Origin: Berkiella_A sp963976875
Lineage (GTDB): Bacteria > Pseudomonadota > Gammaproteobacteria > Berkiellales > Berkiellaceae
Direction of reading: 5' to 3'
DNA length: 45,595 bases
Assembly: GCA_963976875.1 (NCBI GenBank)
Contig: CAXBML010000023.1
Coordinates: 1 to 45,595, forward strand
Shown: in pieces, positions 8,189 through 16,926 of the stretch
How positions within the stretch are numbered: position 1 is the stretch's first letter
Layout: the number at the start of each line of letters is the position of its first letter
Notes under the pieces: model-generated
Database searches by the model: none
Told to the model about the DNA's origin: nothing
Seen by the model: the letters and a program-made list of their open reading frames with translations, nothing else
Position numbers and translations under genes: made by a program

Positions 8189-8246
8189 TTGCCCTATAAC
8201 CCATAATTACCTATAATTTGAGTTATAGAATAGGAGTCTATAACTC
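8189..8246 (+). promoter_or_regulatory. Promoter and perfect palindromic operator of the Fic gene
   Basis: TTGCCC (8189-8194) and TATAAT (8212-8217) are 17 bp apart. They are followed by a perfect 10-bp inverted repeat, GAGTTATAGA (8220-8229) and TCTATAACTC (8237-8246), that ends exactly at the ATG. The 7-nt loop contains the Shine-Dalgarno AGGAG. Predicted transcription starts near 8224, inside the left arm, so the palindrome is better read as a DNA operator than as an RNA hairpin. Confidence 0.7.
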
Positions 8247-9356
8247 ATGACGTGGATGTGGCAGAGCCCCGATTGGCCTAATTTTACTTATAATATCAAA
8301 GAGCTAGAAGAGTATGAGGCTGAGTTTCTAAAGCAGTCTGGTATGTGTTTTGGTGCATATACTCATATTTCTGAAGAGGAAAAATCCCAGTTAAAAGTTG
8401 AGCTATTGAGCGAAGAGGCACTAAAGACCTCTAAAATTGAAGGGGAGCTTCTAAACAGAGACAGCATTCAGCTGTCTATCTGTAGGCAGTTTGGCCTGGA
8501 ATGCGACAACCGTAGTATTCCACCTTCTGAGCAGGGTATATCTGCTATGATGGCAGATTTATTTAATCACTATGATAATACCTTATCAAACGATAGCTTA
8601 TATCACTGGCACAAATTATTAATGAATGGGCGGCAGGATCTTCAGCAATTAGGCCAATACCGGGCTCAGCCAGGCCCTACGCAAGTCGTCTCTGGGCCAA
8701 TGCATAACCCCAAAATCCATTTTGAAGCACCCCCATCGCAACAAGTGCCTCTGGAAATGAACCGTTTTATTAATTGGTTTAATGCAACAGCGCCGAAAGA
8801 AAAAAATGCTTTACCTTCTTTGACGCGCGCGGGTATTGCTCATTTATATTTTGTGCTCATTCATCCATTCGAAGATGGGAATGGCAGGATTGCAAGAGCA
8901 CTGGCAGAGAAGTCTCTTGCACAAAATCTTGCCCATCCAACTTTAATTGCTTTAGCTTATACAATAGAACGAAATAGAAAAGAATATTATTTTAGATTAG
9001 AGAAAAATAATAAAATTTGTGACATCAGCGATTGGCTTAAATATTTTTCCCAAACTATTTTAAACGCACAGCAAAACACTTTAAAAAGAATAGAATTTAT
9101 AATTGCTAAAAAACAGTTATTTGATAAATTGATGGGTGCATTAAACCCTCGCCAAGAAAAAGCATTGCTTCGAATGTTTGCCGAAGGTATAGACGGCTTT
9201 AAAGGGGGGCTAAGCGCTGAAAATTATATTTCTATTACCCAAACCACTAAAGCCACTGCAACGCGTGATTTACAAGATTTAGTACAAAAAGGCGCTCTGA
9301 CTAAGCAAGGTAAATTACGTTATACAAGATACTATTTAAACCATTTGCTAGTATAA
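8247..9356 (+). CDS. Fic-family protein with autoinhibitory helix and winged-helix tail
   Basis: The 369-aa protein is a class II Fic protein. The N-terminus resembles DUF4172 (MTWMWQSPDWPNF). The inhibitory helix carries TSKIEG (61-66), matching the (S/T)xxxE(G/N) motif whose Glu blocks ATP. The catalytic motif HPFEDGNGRIAR (206-217) is intact. Fic enzymes usually transfer AMP from ATP to a hydroxyl side chain of a target protein. The last 85 residues look like a winged helix-turn-helix (ENYISITQTTKATATRDLQD and flanks). Proteins of this type are widespread in free-living bacteria and are probably housekeeping regulators rather than effectors. The palindrome over its own transcription start, together with the DNA-binding-type tail, suggests autoregulation. 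Confidence 0.9.
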   Translation: MTWMWQSPDWPNFTYNIKELEEYEAEFLKQSGMCFGAYTHISEEEKSQLKVELLSEEALKTSKIEGELLNRDSIQLSICRQFGLECDNRSIPPSEQGISAMMADLFNHYDNTLSNDSLYHWHKLLMNGRQDLQQLGQYRAQPGPTQVVSGPMHNPKIHFEAPPSQQVPLEMNRFINWFNATAPKEKNALPSLTRAGIAHLYFVLIHPFEDGNGRIARALAEKSLAQNLAHPTLIALAYTIERNRKEYYFRLEKNNKICDISDWLKYFSQTILNAQQNTLKRIEFIIAKKQLFDKLMGALNPRQEKALLRMFAEGIDGFKGGLSAENYISITQTTKATATRDLQDLVQKGALTKQGKLRYTRYYLNHLLV

Positions 9357-9564
9357 TTTACTCATTATTACGGCCGCTACAATTTAAGATGGACCTGATT
9401 ATATTATGCTATGTAAAATTTCAGCTCTAACTCTATCGCTTTCTTAAGAGACTCATACCTTCCTGGATCACATTTAAACTAAAGTTTAACATGCGACATT
9501 TCCTTGTTAATATAATTTGTACAGCACTACTGACACGACATTAAATTAACTAGAGAGTAAAGAT

Positions 9565-9753
9565 ATGTTGGTCAGCTACATTCTATTGGTTTATAAAAGT
9601 TATTTATCACTTTCATTAGAATGGTTTAAGGCTCATAATATCATTAGTATAATTTCTCCGTTTCTGGTGGCTGCCTTTTGGTATTTGGCCATCTTCAGAA
9701 AATTCCACTTGCGCATCTTTAATACTAGAATGTACCCTAAAAAATTAGAATAG
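9565..9753 (+). CDS. Small membrane protein upstream of the MFS exporter
   Basis: A 62-aa product with one or two hydrophobic segments (about residues 3-18 and 27-44) and a basic C-terminus. It starts at ATG 9565 with a modest RBS (AGAGAG). Its stop lies 15 bp before the start of the Bcr-type exporter, so the two are probably co-transcribed. I do not recognise a family. It may be a small companion of the transporter, or a chance frame. Confidence 0.45.
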   Translation: MLVSYILLVYKSYLSLSLEWFKAHNIISIISPFLVAAFWYLAIFRKFHLRIFNTRMYPKKLE

Positions 9754-9768
9754 AATATCAAGACACCT

Positions 9769-10959
9769 ATGAAAAATTCGTCTGCTTTAACAACTATAAT
9801 TTTGTTATCACCAATGATTTTGTTATTGGGATTTGGCTTAGATTTATATTTGCCTTCCGAGCCAATTGTGATGAGAGATTTGGGACTAAATGTATCTCAG
9901 GTTCAACTAACTCTCTCTATATTTATGTACTGTTTTGGCTTAGGGCAACTCATTGTTGGTCCACTGGTTGATCGCTTTGGAATGCAAATACCGCTAAAAA
10001 CATCACTAATTGTTTTTGTTTTGGGCTGTGTCCTGATGTACTTGAGTTCAGACTACAAGATATTACTTTTTGCTAGAAGCCTGCAGGCATTTGGCGCGTG
10101 TGGTGCAATGGTTGTCTCTTTAACCTTAGTCCGACTAAAGTTTAGCGGTGATGAAGTAACAAAAATGATTACATATCTAAAAGGGATTTCATGTCTGGCG
10201 CCAATAATAGCGCCTAGCTTGGGAGTATATCTCGCTCTGAAATGGGGATGGCGAGCTGACTTTATGTTTTTGGCAATATTTGGAGGGTTCGCACTCATTT
10301 TGTCTTATTTTCTTCAATATCCCGCTATCGATAATCTCGCCCCCATAAAGCGAGAAAACACCTTGAAAGAGTATATTAATATTGTTAATAATCGGCGGTT
10401 TATGGTGTATTCATTGTCAGCGGGCTTAGTGCAGATGACAATGTTTGGCTTTTTTTCAATATCTCCCCTAATTTATATAGAGACACTTAAGTTAACAGAG
10501 GTTCAATTTGCACTGTTATTTAGTATCAATGCTATTGCATTTGTAACTATTGCTTTTGGGTGCGGGGGATATATTGCAAAAATTGGGGTTGATCGCAGTT
10601 TGCAATATTCTGCGGTTCTGTTCTTAACGGGAGGGGTATTATTATTAATATTGAAAGCCATCCTAGGGCTGACAATTATAACTATAGTTATACCATGCTT
10701 TATCTCTAGTGCAGGTGCTGCTTTTGGTCTGGGTTCTTCAAACACAGGTGCTTTAATGCCATTTAAGCAGAATGCAGGAAAGGCTGCCGCATTATTGGGC
10801 TGTATTGAGTTTATACTCGGAGGATATTTAGGTTCGTGGGTCGTATATGAGTATATTGGTTCAGCACACCCAATCGCTATATGCTTTATTATTGCGGGCT
10901 TAACACTGCTAATTATCCAATATTTACAATTTACTTTTGTAGCTCGTGAAAAAAAATAA
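9769..10959 (+). CDS. MFS multidrug exporter, Bcr/CflA (DHA1) type
   Basis: The 396-aa protein has about 12 membrane helices. The features are those of Bcr/CflA proton antiporters: helix 1 with GLDLYLPSEPIV (family pattern TDMYLPALP), the loop 2-3 motif GPLVDRFG (about 64-71, pattern GPLSDRFGRR, here lacking the terminal Arg pair), and the antiporter motif in helix 5 at about 140-160 (ISCLAPIIAPSLGVYL). These exporters use the proton gradient to expel drugs or metabolites. The substrate is not predictable. No regulator gene is adjacent. The start codon has only a weak Shine-Dalgarno, which fits coupling to the small gene upstream. Confidence 0.88.
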   Translation: MKNSSALTTIILLSPMILLLGFGLDLYLPSEPIVMRDLGLNVSQVQLTLSIFMYCFGLGQLIVGPLVDRFGMQIPLKTSLIVFVLGCVLMYLSSDYKILLFARSLQAFGACGAMVVSLTLVRLKFSGDEVTKMITYLKGISCLAPIIAPSLGVYLALKWGWRADFMFLAIFGGFALILSYFLQYPAIDNLAPIKRENTLKEYINIVNNRRFMVYSLSAGLVQMTMFGFFSISPLIYIETLKLTEVQFALLFSINAIAFVTIAFGCGGYIAKIGVDRSLQYSAVLFLTGGVLLLILKAILGLTIITIVIPCFISSAGAAFGLGSSNTGALMPFKQNAGKAAALLGCIEFILGGYLGSWVVYEYIGSAHPIAICFIIAGLTLLIIQYLQFTFVAREKK

Positions 10960-11218
10960 GGCCAATAATTTTTTCATGTCACGTTTTGTTTAGTTTTGTT
11001 TTTATATTCATTGATGCTTTTTATCTACTTTCTAATAGTTGTGATTATATAAACATATTTATGTCTGGGAACTGACATTTTCTCTATTCCTAATTGTCAA
11101 TACGCAATTGAAATTCTCTCTGTGTTTTTAAAGAAAATTGAATAATAATATAAGTTAAATTGGCATTGAGTATGTTTTTAAATAAATAGTCAGGTTGTTA
11201 AATACTAGGGGCTTTACT

Positions 11219-11620
11219 ATGCATATTAGAAAAAATGCTTTAGCTTTATTGTCTGCCACAATTTTATTGGTCGGGATAGCTAGCTATGTTTGGGCAAAAA
11301 AATCTTCCACAAGCACATTATATACAGAAAGAGGGATTTCATCATGGTATGGTAAAAAGTATCATGGAAAAATTACGGCAAGCGGCAAAAAATTTGACAT
11401 GCACGCTTTAACCGCAGCACACAAAACATTACCCTTTAATACGCTTGTAAATGTTAGAAATTTAGAAAACAATAAGGTTGTTACAGTCAAGATTACTGAC
11501 AGAGGCCCGTACTCGGGCAAGCGTATTATTGATTTGTCGTATGAGGCAGCCAAAAAAATTGGTGGAATCAATAAGGGGCTGGTTGAAGTTGAAATTACGG
11601 CCCAACTAGCTTCGCAGTAA
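11219..11620 (+). CDS. rlpA: RlpA-like septal lytic transglycosylase
   Basis: The start is placed at ATG 11219 (133 aa), preceded by AGGGGC; a TTG eight codons upstream has no RBS. Residues 1-26 form a signal peptide ending VWA. The rest is a double-psi beta-barrel of the RlpA type: GISSWYGKKYHGKITASG, AAHKTLPFNTLVNVRNLENN, KITDRGPYSGKRIIDLSYEA. H68 and D94 fit the catalytic His and Asp of RlpA, which cleaves peptide-stripped glycan at the division septum. The protein lacks the lipobox Cys and the C-terminal SPOR domain of longer RlpA proteins, so it would be a soluble periplasmic, barrel-only form. That shortening may make localisation to the septum indirect. Confidence 0.85.
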   Translation: MHIRKNALALLSATILLVGIASYVWAKKSSTSTLYTERGISSWYGKKYHGKITASGKKFDMHALTAAHKTLPFNTLVNVRNLENNKVVTVKITDRGPYSGKRIIDLSYEAAKKIGGINKGLVEVEITAQLASQ

Positions 11621-11669
11621 GAATCTAAGCTAAAGAACTCTTATACTTATATTTTAAAAGGAGTTTAAA

Positions 11670-11993
11670 ATGTTGTATAGCAGGCAAACCCAAAAGCATA
11701 TTGCAATAAGAAAAATCTTAGATGAATATATTGTCAAAAATTGTGGGTATACGACGTGCATGACTAGTTGGTATTACCAAGTCAAAGCTTTTAGAGAAGA
11801 TAAGTTTGCAAGTGTTATATATGGTAACGATGCATCACTGGACAGAATAGTCAGGGAATTTTGTGAAACGCTAACAGCATGCTACAGCTTCACAGATGGC
11901 AGTACGCTCAAGAAAATGCTTTTGAGTATTTTAGATGGTGATAGTGTCAATGAACTTAAAAGAACACCGAGTTTTAGTGCCATCGCAAAATAA
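11670..11993 (+). CDS. Small unknown protein
   Basis: A 107-aa protein with a strong RBS (AAGGAG at about 11659-11664) and ATG at 11670, 49 bp after the RlpA-like gene. It is probably cytosolic and mixed helical, with four Cys residues (CGYTTC near 25-30 and two others). I recognise no domain. The good RBS supports it being expressed. Confidence 0.6.
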   Translation: MLYSRQTQKHIAIRKILDEYIVKNCGYTTCMTSWYYQVKAFREDKFASVIYGNDASLDRIVREFCETLTACYSFTDGSTLKKMLLSILDGDSVNELKRTPSFSAIAK

Positions 11994-12192
11994 ACGCAAT
12001 GTCTTAATTGCTAAACCACGCAATCAACTTTAAGTCTTCAATATGGATGGGATTCCGGGCGCGTTTGTGCTTTGGGCTTGTCAAATTTTTTATAAGCTGA
12101 AAAGCAAACGCTGTTACAGCGCAACAATATATATCTATGCTTGTCTTTTTCGGGTAAAATACAACCCAATATTATTACCTTCGGAAACCTAA

Positions 12193-13029
12193 ATGCTAAG
12201 ATTTATTTCGACCCTGTCTGAAAGTGATACGGCATCTATAGAACGGCAGAATGCCTCACAAGACGCTCGGTCTTTATCGCGAATGCTCTTTTTAGTAAGA
12301 AAGATCCTCAGTCTGACAAGGTATGCCGCAGAAGCTCCCAGCCAGGCAGAAAGAATAGCGTTGACACATCAACTAGGCGATTCCGTTGATGACTTAAAAT
12401 CAGAATTTGGAGAGGCGGGAATAGAGTTTTTCTATCACTTTCATAGTGCCGATGAACCTTTGTTTCAAGAAATTAAAAAGTTATCCAAAGCAAATAAGAG
12501 AAAACTGAATAGTCAAGTTGTGAATTTTCTATATCAATTTAAAAGTGAATCAGAGTCTTACTCTGTCTTACCTTTTTATGAAAACTATTTGCTGCCATTT
12601 AATATTGTTTATAAGAAAATTCAGCGTATGAATTATAGTGCTGAAAAAGCAAAACAATATATTCAGAAAGAATTCGGAACCAATGCACTTCGTGAGTTTG
12701 ACCGCTTTTGTCATGAACAATCCGCGACAATCAAACATCATCGGGTTGAAAGTCGACTAATTCAGCTTTCCGAACTACTTGAGAGTAGTGAAGACGAAGT
12801 TTCTAATTTGCAGGTGCGACGGATTGGGCAGGCCCCTCAATATACGCCGCGCCAAGCAACGGTTTACGAAAGGTGGCCAGGTGTAGCCGATTTACCTAGA
12901 AATAATATTCTAATTTTAGCTGAAGATGATGGCTTAGCTTGCGCTATGGACATAGATGAAAGCGCTAGTGAAACACAGAATGTTAAGTGTAGCCAGCATC
13001 CAACATTCAGTATTCGTTTAAGCAAATAA
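12193..13029 (+). CDS. Unknown protein, effector-like
   Basis: A 278-aa protein not recognised. Residues 1-195 appear helical and charged; the remaining 80 residues are more irregular and end in a short Ser/Lys-rich tail. There is no signal peptide or membrane segment. Its size, lack of recognisable relatives and solitary position among effector-like genes make a secreted effector possible, but nothing in the sequence shows that. The RBS before ATG 12193 is weak. Confidence 0.6.
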   Translation: MLRFISTLSESDTASIERQNASQDARSLSRMLFLVRKILSLTRYAAEAPSQAERIALTHQLGDSVDDLKSEFGEAGIEFFYHFHSADEPLFQEIKKLSKANKRKLNSQVVNFLYQFKSESESYSVLPFYENYLLPFNIVYKKIQRMNYSAEKAKQYIQKEFGTNALREFDRFCHEQSATIKHHRVESRLIQLSELLESSEDEVSNLQVRRIGQAPQYTPRQATVYERWPGVADLPRNNILILAEDDGLACAMDIDESASETQNVKCSQHPTFSIRLSK

Positions 13030-13150
13030 AAAATATATGCCCCCCTGTCGAGCAGAAGTTAGATATTTGAACGTAATAAATATAAATGACATATAAATCA
13101 GGCCTGATTAGTAACTTATCATTTGATTTAAATGAGGGCTTCATTAGCCA

Positions 13151-14611
13151 TTATTCTTTTTTATACAGAAGCTCCCCAAATTCCAAAGAAGATCGATTCA
13201 GATTGTCTGTATATAGCTCCCTATTCATTTCTGCATTAAAGCATACATATATATTATTTGTCCTGCCATCACGATAGGTGGCAGGATTGCTGGAACAATA
13301 TGGAAAAACAGATTTAATGGTTTGGTCAAGATGCTGCGAATATGCATCTTTCATTTGTGGATTAGATATAATATTAAAAATAGCTGGTCCTTCACCCTTG
13401 AGGACTTTTTTGATTTCCATAAAAAACTCAAAGGTCACTAATTGAGTCGGTATGCTATGGCCAGTGCTATATACATCCGAGAATATAACATCATATGTTG
13501 CAGGGTGTTTACGGACATATTGCCTAGCATCCGTAGCTATAAAGCGGCCATTGATTGGTGCAAAATTTTCTTTTTTTGTGATGTTAGCTACATCTTTATC
13601 GATATCCACATATGTAAACCGGTTGTCATAGGTATTTTCAGCACTAATTGTAAAGCCACCAGCGCCTAAGATGAGTATATCTTTATTTCTAATCTTTAAT
13701 TCTTGAAACAATATTTTTTTAACTTTCTCAATGTAGTCATACCCTTTCATATTATTATCAATAAATGAATTACCATAAGCGTTTAAATATGATGCGTTAA
13801 TTAGAAATGCTTTACCTTCGCGTTTCACTATATCGTTAGTGATCACTTTGTCTTCTATAGCATAGTTTCCATAGCTGTTGGCCAAAATAAATTTAGATTT
13901 TTCATAAGTAACATTACAGTAATAACATAAAACTAAAATTCCGATGACGCTATACCAGACCATTATATTTTTTATATTGCCTTGCATTAACATTATCAAC
14001 ACAAATAAGGTAATACAATTGAACAAAATCGTATAAGCGACCCCAATAAAGCTAAGGAGAACCAAAGATGTTACTGTGGCACCTAAGAAAGAGCCTACCG
14101 TGCTAATGTAGAGCAGATTACCGCCTATTTGACTTACCCGACTTGATTTTTTATATAAATTCATGGTGATAGGGATAGTTTGCCCCAAAATAAAGACCAA
14201 GGGGGCTGTAATTATTAGTAAATACGTTGTCAAATAAAAAAATGGAGTCACCTCCAAAAGGTTATGTAAAGTAGAAACGAATAGTTCAATGAATAAGAAA
14301 GAAAGTCCGATGCTAAATATCATTGAACTGATAATAAAATTTCTTGTTAGCGCTAGTTGAAAGTTTTTAGTAATAGTTCCCCCAAATCGATAGCCAAACG
14401 CTAAAAATAATAAGAATACGCCAATAATGACACTCGTTGTAATAACGGTGTTACCAAAAAAAGGTATAAGCTGACGAATAGTTAAAATTTGTGCAGAGAC
14501 AGTCACAAAGCCTTCTAGCAATACAATCAGTATTAAGGCGAAGGGGCTAAGGCATTTTTCAGACTGATATGTTTTTTCTAAGCTATGTGAATAGTTCATA
14601 TTTAGTTGCAC
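13151..14611 (-). CDS. Membrane protein with spermidine-synthase-like domain
   Basis: The 486-aa protein has an N-terminal block of about seven or eight membrane helices (residues about 22-245) and a C-terminal cytosolic domain of the spermidine-synthase/Rossmann methyltransferase fold (about 255-480). Visible in the latter are ILILGAGGFT (nucleotide loop), TYVDIDKDV (acidic end of beta 2), FIATDARQYV and YDVIFSDVYS, matching the GGGDG, E/D and DxxxxD/Y positions of aminopropyltransferases. Such fused proteins are common in bacteria and only some have been shown to be polyamine enzymes. No S-adenosylmethionine decarboxylase gene is adjacent. The start may be GTG 14611 or ATG 14599; neither has a clear Shine-Dalgarno. 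Confidence 0.8.
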   Translation of the reverse strand: MQLNMNYSHSLEKTYQSEKCLSPFALILIVLLEGFVTVSAQILTIRQLIPFFGNTVITTSVIIGVFLLFLAFGYRFGGTITKNFQLALTRNFIISSMIFSIGLSFLFIELFVSTLHNLLEVTPFFYLTTYLLIITAPLVFILGQTIPITMNLYKKSSRVSQIGGNLLYISTVGSFLGATVTSLVLLSFIGVAYTILFNCITLFVLIMLMQGNIKNIMVWYSVIGILVLCYYCNVTYEKSKFILANSYGNYAIEDKVITNDIVKREGKAFLINASYLNAYGNSFIDNNMKGYDYIEKVKKILFQELKIRNKDILILGAGGFTISAENTYDNRFTYVDIDKDVANITKKENFAPINGRFIATDARQYVRKHPATYDVIFSDVYSTGHSIPTQLVTFEFFMEIKKVLKGEGPAIFNIISNPQMKDAYSQHLDQTIKSVFPYCSSNPATYRDGRTNNIYVCFNAEMNRELYTDNLNRSSLEFGELLYKKE

Positions 14612-14654
14612 AATTTATTGTAACGGTAATAGTGATAAGACTACACCCATAATC

Positions 14655-14912
14655 TTAAATTGTGTAGGTGGCTAATACGGATTCCAATCTAGAAAGCAGT
14701 GCGCCTTTATTTGCTGCGCACCATAACTTTTGCATATTACTATGTTTATAAAAATAGTAATTTCCTGAGCAGAATTTGATTTTGTAAAGATATATGTCAT
14801 TTAAGAAATAAGCACTTAAAGTTTGTTTATGACCAAGATATTCAAGCAATTGACTCAAGGGATAGATTAGTATCACGTGCCAGCTGTGCTTAATACTTTT
14901 AGCAAATATCAC
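14655..14912 (-). CDS. Possible small unknown protein
   Basis: An 85-aa frame beginning with GTG, 43 bp upstream of the membrane spermidine-synthase-like gene on the same strand. It is rich in Tyr, Leu and Cys and has no Shine-Dalgarno and no recognisable domain. It could be a real small partner of the downstream gene or a relic. Low confidence. Confidence 0.3.
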   Translation of the reverse strand: MIFAKSIKHSWHVILIYPLSQLLEYLGHKQTLSAYFLNDIYLYKIKFCSGNYYFYKHSNMQKLWCAANKGALLSRLESVLATYTI

Positions 14913-15026
14913 GGTATGATTATTTCATGACGTTGATAGATTTATTTCTATAAAATGCTTGAAATTTTACTTGAATTGAAATATGGTATTGAGAATAAGT
15001 ACGAACCCTCAATAGAGATAGCAAAA

Positions 15027-15080
15027 ATGACTTTAATCACAATGAAAATAAACAACAGTTGGTGGCTTAATTTCGCTTAA
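15027..15080 (+). other. Possible leader peptide with tandem Trp codons
   Basis: A short frame from ATG 15027 (or ATG 15042) encodes a 17- (or 12-) residue peptide ending NNSWWLNFA, with tandem TGG codons followed by an inverted repeat GCTTAA/TTAAGC. This is the look of a transcription-attenuation leader, but no tryptophan gene follows and I see no U-tract terminator. Confidence 0.3.
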
Positions 15081-15118
15081 GCTGCATTGTTGTGTACTTT
15101 AGATTAAGGTCAGTCAAA

Positions 15119-15250
15119 ATGAAATTATTATTCAAGTCATTATATATCTCCTATAAACCACGTCCGATAACACTAATCTACCTAGTGTTAACTTCTCTTG
15201 CATGGCGTCTTTATATTGTTACTTCAAGTTATTTTTTAAATTTAATTTAA
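15119..15250 (+). CDS. Small membrane-type peptide
   Basis: A 43-aa frame (starting MKLLFKSLYISYKPRP) with one hydrophobic stretch at about residues 17-43. The ATG follows a weak AAGG. It ends 20 bp before the Fic-like gene and could be translated from the same message. It may also be a chance frame. No family recognised. Confidence 0.35.
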   Translation: MKLLFKSLYISYKPRPITLIYLVLTSLAWRLYIVTSSYFLNLI

Positions 15251-15270
15251 ACTTAGTTTAAGGCATTAAT

Positions 15271-16371
15271 ATGTTAAAGATTCCTAGCAATACAGATCTG
15301 TCTACCATTTTTGGTACTGATTTAATCAATACACGTGACATCTTGAAATGTGTTCCACAAAATAGCGTTGACTATTATGTTGGTGATAACGAGGCACTGC
15401 TTTCCAACCAAACATTATTGTTTTCTTATATTGATAAAAACAGAGATAAATATATAAAACAATCATACTCTGAAGAATATATGCATGAGTTATTAGATGT
15501 ATATTATTATCCTGAAAACAAAGGTAATTTTGAATTTTTTTATGATCAAATACCACAAGCTGAGTATTTTCGATTATTTGTTGATGTCAGCAAACAACGA
15601 GACCCAAAAGAGAAGGGTTTTTGTGGCTACGAACAGAGAGAGCCAGGGTGTATACAAAGTATGTACGATGCCTTTGAATATATAATGAGTTCTATAGAAG
15701 CACCATTAACCGTAGAATATATTCAATCAATCCACAAAATAGCAGCTGCCAATATACCTCCTTTTGTACGGTTTGTTGGGTGGGGTGATGAAATTAAAGA
15801 ATCTATACAACCTGGACAGTTTAAACAGCATAAAAGCGGAACAATTCTTATGGATGTTGATACAATTACACCGCTGGGATACAAAGACATGATTCTGAAA
15901 TTTAGAGCAAGTGATTGTTATATGGACAATCAAAAATTTCGCATTATGCTGGGTTTTCCTGAAAATGGTTTTATCAATGAGGTCAATAATATAATCTCGG
16001 AATATGAAATAAATGTTAAGAAGGATAGCCCGTACGAGAAACTGAAAGCCATTGTTGCCTTAGCACAATGTCTAGATCGAGCTCATCCATTTAAGGATGG
16101 TAACATCCGTGTTTTTGCAACCCTGCTGATGAATAGAGAGTTAGTTAAGCATGGATTTAGCCCATCCTTAATGAACGATCCAAATATATTAGATGGACAT
16201 AGCTTGGAAGAGTCTATGCGTCAAGTTATATTTGGAATGGAAAACTTTAAATTCTTAAGGACAAATGGTTGCATGCCAGGATGTATCACTACCGAAGAGA
16301 TTTTATCTTCAGGAGAAACGTATCCAATCATTTTTAAAGAAAAATTATTGCCTTCTTCTTATAAAATATAG
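15271..16371 (+). CDS. Fic-fold effector candidate with altered catalytic motif
   Basis: The 366-aa protein shows a Fic core in its C-terminal half. The motif at 272-280 reads HPFKDGNIR, against the canonical HPFxDGNGRxxR; Gly is replaced by Ile and the final Arg (position 283) is Ala. The catalytic His and the metal-binding D/N region remain, so some activity is plausible, perhaps with a nucleotide or phosphocholine-type substrate as in other diverged Fic enzymes. The N-terminal 140 residues are unlike known Fic regulators, and no (S/T)xxxE(G/N) inhibitory motif is evident. The FVGWGDEI...PGQFKQHKSG region (about 168-190) matches the flap region that positions a target. It differs strongly from the Fic protein at 8247, and I infer that it is a secreted effector. 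Confidence 0.7.
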   Translation: MLKIPSNTDLSTIFGTDLINTRDILKCVPQNSVDYYVGDNEALLSNQTLLFSYIDKNRDKYIKQSYSEEYMHELLDVYYYPENKGNFEFFYDQIPQAEYFRLFVDVSKQRDPKEKGFCGYEQREPGCIQSMYDAFEYIMSSIEAPLTVEYIQSIHKIAAANIPPFVRFVGWGDEIKESIQPGQFKQHKSGTILMDVDTITPLGYKDMILKFRASDCYMDNQKFRIMLGFPENGFINEVNNIISEYEINVKKDSPYEKLKAIVALAQCLDRAHPFKDGNIRVFATLLMNRELVKHGFSPSLMNDPNILDGHSLEESMRQVIFGMENFKFLRTNGCMPGCITTEEILSSGETYPIIFKEKLLPSSYKI

Positions 16372-16383
16372 GCTAGTGTTCAG

Positions 16384-16418
16384 CTTCCCGTAGATAATCA
16401 TTTACGGGAAGATTTTTT
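16384..16418 (+). terminator. Intrinsic terminator after the Fic-like gene
   Basis: CTTCCCGTA (16384-16392) and TACGGGAAG (16403-16411) form a 9-bp stem around a 10-nt loop, followed by ATTTTTTAT. Confidence 0.9.
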
Positions 16419-16479
16419 ATGATTATATAATGTGCAGCAATAACGGTCTTTAGGAAAATAGTAAATATTTTCTAGCTGA

Positions 16480-16926
16480 CTAGTCTTTTCTAAACTTAGC
16501 GTTATCTTTTGGCTCATCAGAATCATCGAGCCCAAAACTCGTATAGTTTGTATAACTATTTGATGCTTGGTGGTCCTGTGGTGATATACAATTGCTCAAA
16601 TCTAAGTTGTATTCTTGTAGGAGTTGGAAAAATTGCACGATGCATGCTCTGTCTTCCTGCATTGTGGCTTTATCTAAACTTATCATTTCTTTTCTATATT
16701 TTTCAATGTTTTTATAGTCAACATGATGCCATTTTTTATCCAAACCAAATGCAAACCTTATAGATTCTTTTGTTGATTTGTGGCTGGTTCGATCCAGTTT
16801 GTCTATTGTTATCATGCCATCTTGTCTGGATTCACGAATTAAAAAAGATATTTTGCCCACTCGACAATGTTCTTTTAAAATGGCGAACCCTGCCACAGGG
16901 CTCATTTTTGCAAAAATCTCTGTCAT
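16480..16926 (-). CDS. SH2-domain-like protein
   Basis: The 148-aa protein begins with a helix (SPVAGFAILKEHCRVGK) followed by ISFLIRES at 26-33, which matches the SH2 signature G(S/T)FLVRES. R31 would be the conserved beta-B5 arginine that binds phosphotyrosine. Next comes DGMITI...IRFAFG...KKWHHVDY, which could be strands betaC-betaD with the pattern YxLSV...HYxI, and then a helix. The C-terminal 50 residues are hydrophilic with several Tyr. Bacterial SH2 domains are known from Legionella, where they bind host phosphotyrosine proteins. The protein would therefore be a host-directed adaptor. The match is motif-level only. It is convergent with the Fic-like gene. Confidence 0.5.
   Translation of the reverse strand: MTEIFAKMSPVAGFAILKEHCRVGKISFLIRESRQDGMITIDKLDRTSHKSTKESIRFAFGLDKKWHHVDYKNIEKYRKEMISLDKATMQEDRACIVQFFQLLQEYNLDLSNCISPQDHQASNSYTNYTSFGLDDSDEPKDNAKFRKD

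Noticed and set aside
14655..14912. S-adenosylmethionine decarboxylase partner for the spermidine-synthase-like protein
   Set aside because: The 85-aa frame lacks the Ser-Ser/Thr cleavage motif and conserved His and Cys context of SpeD.
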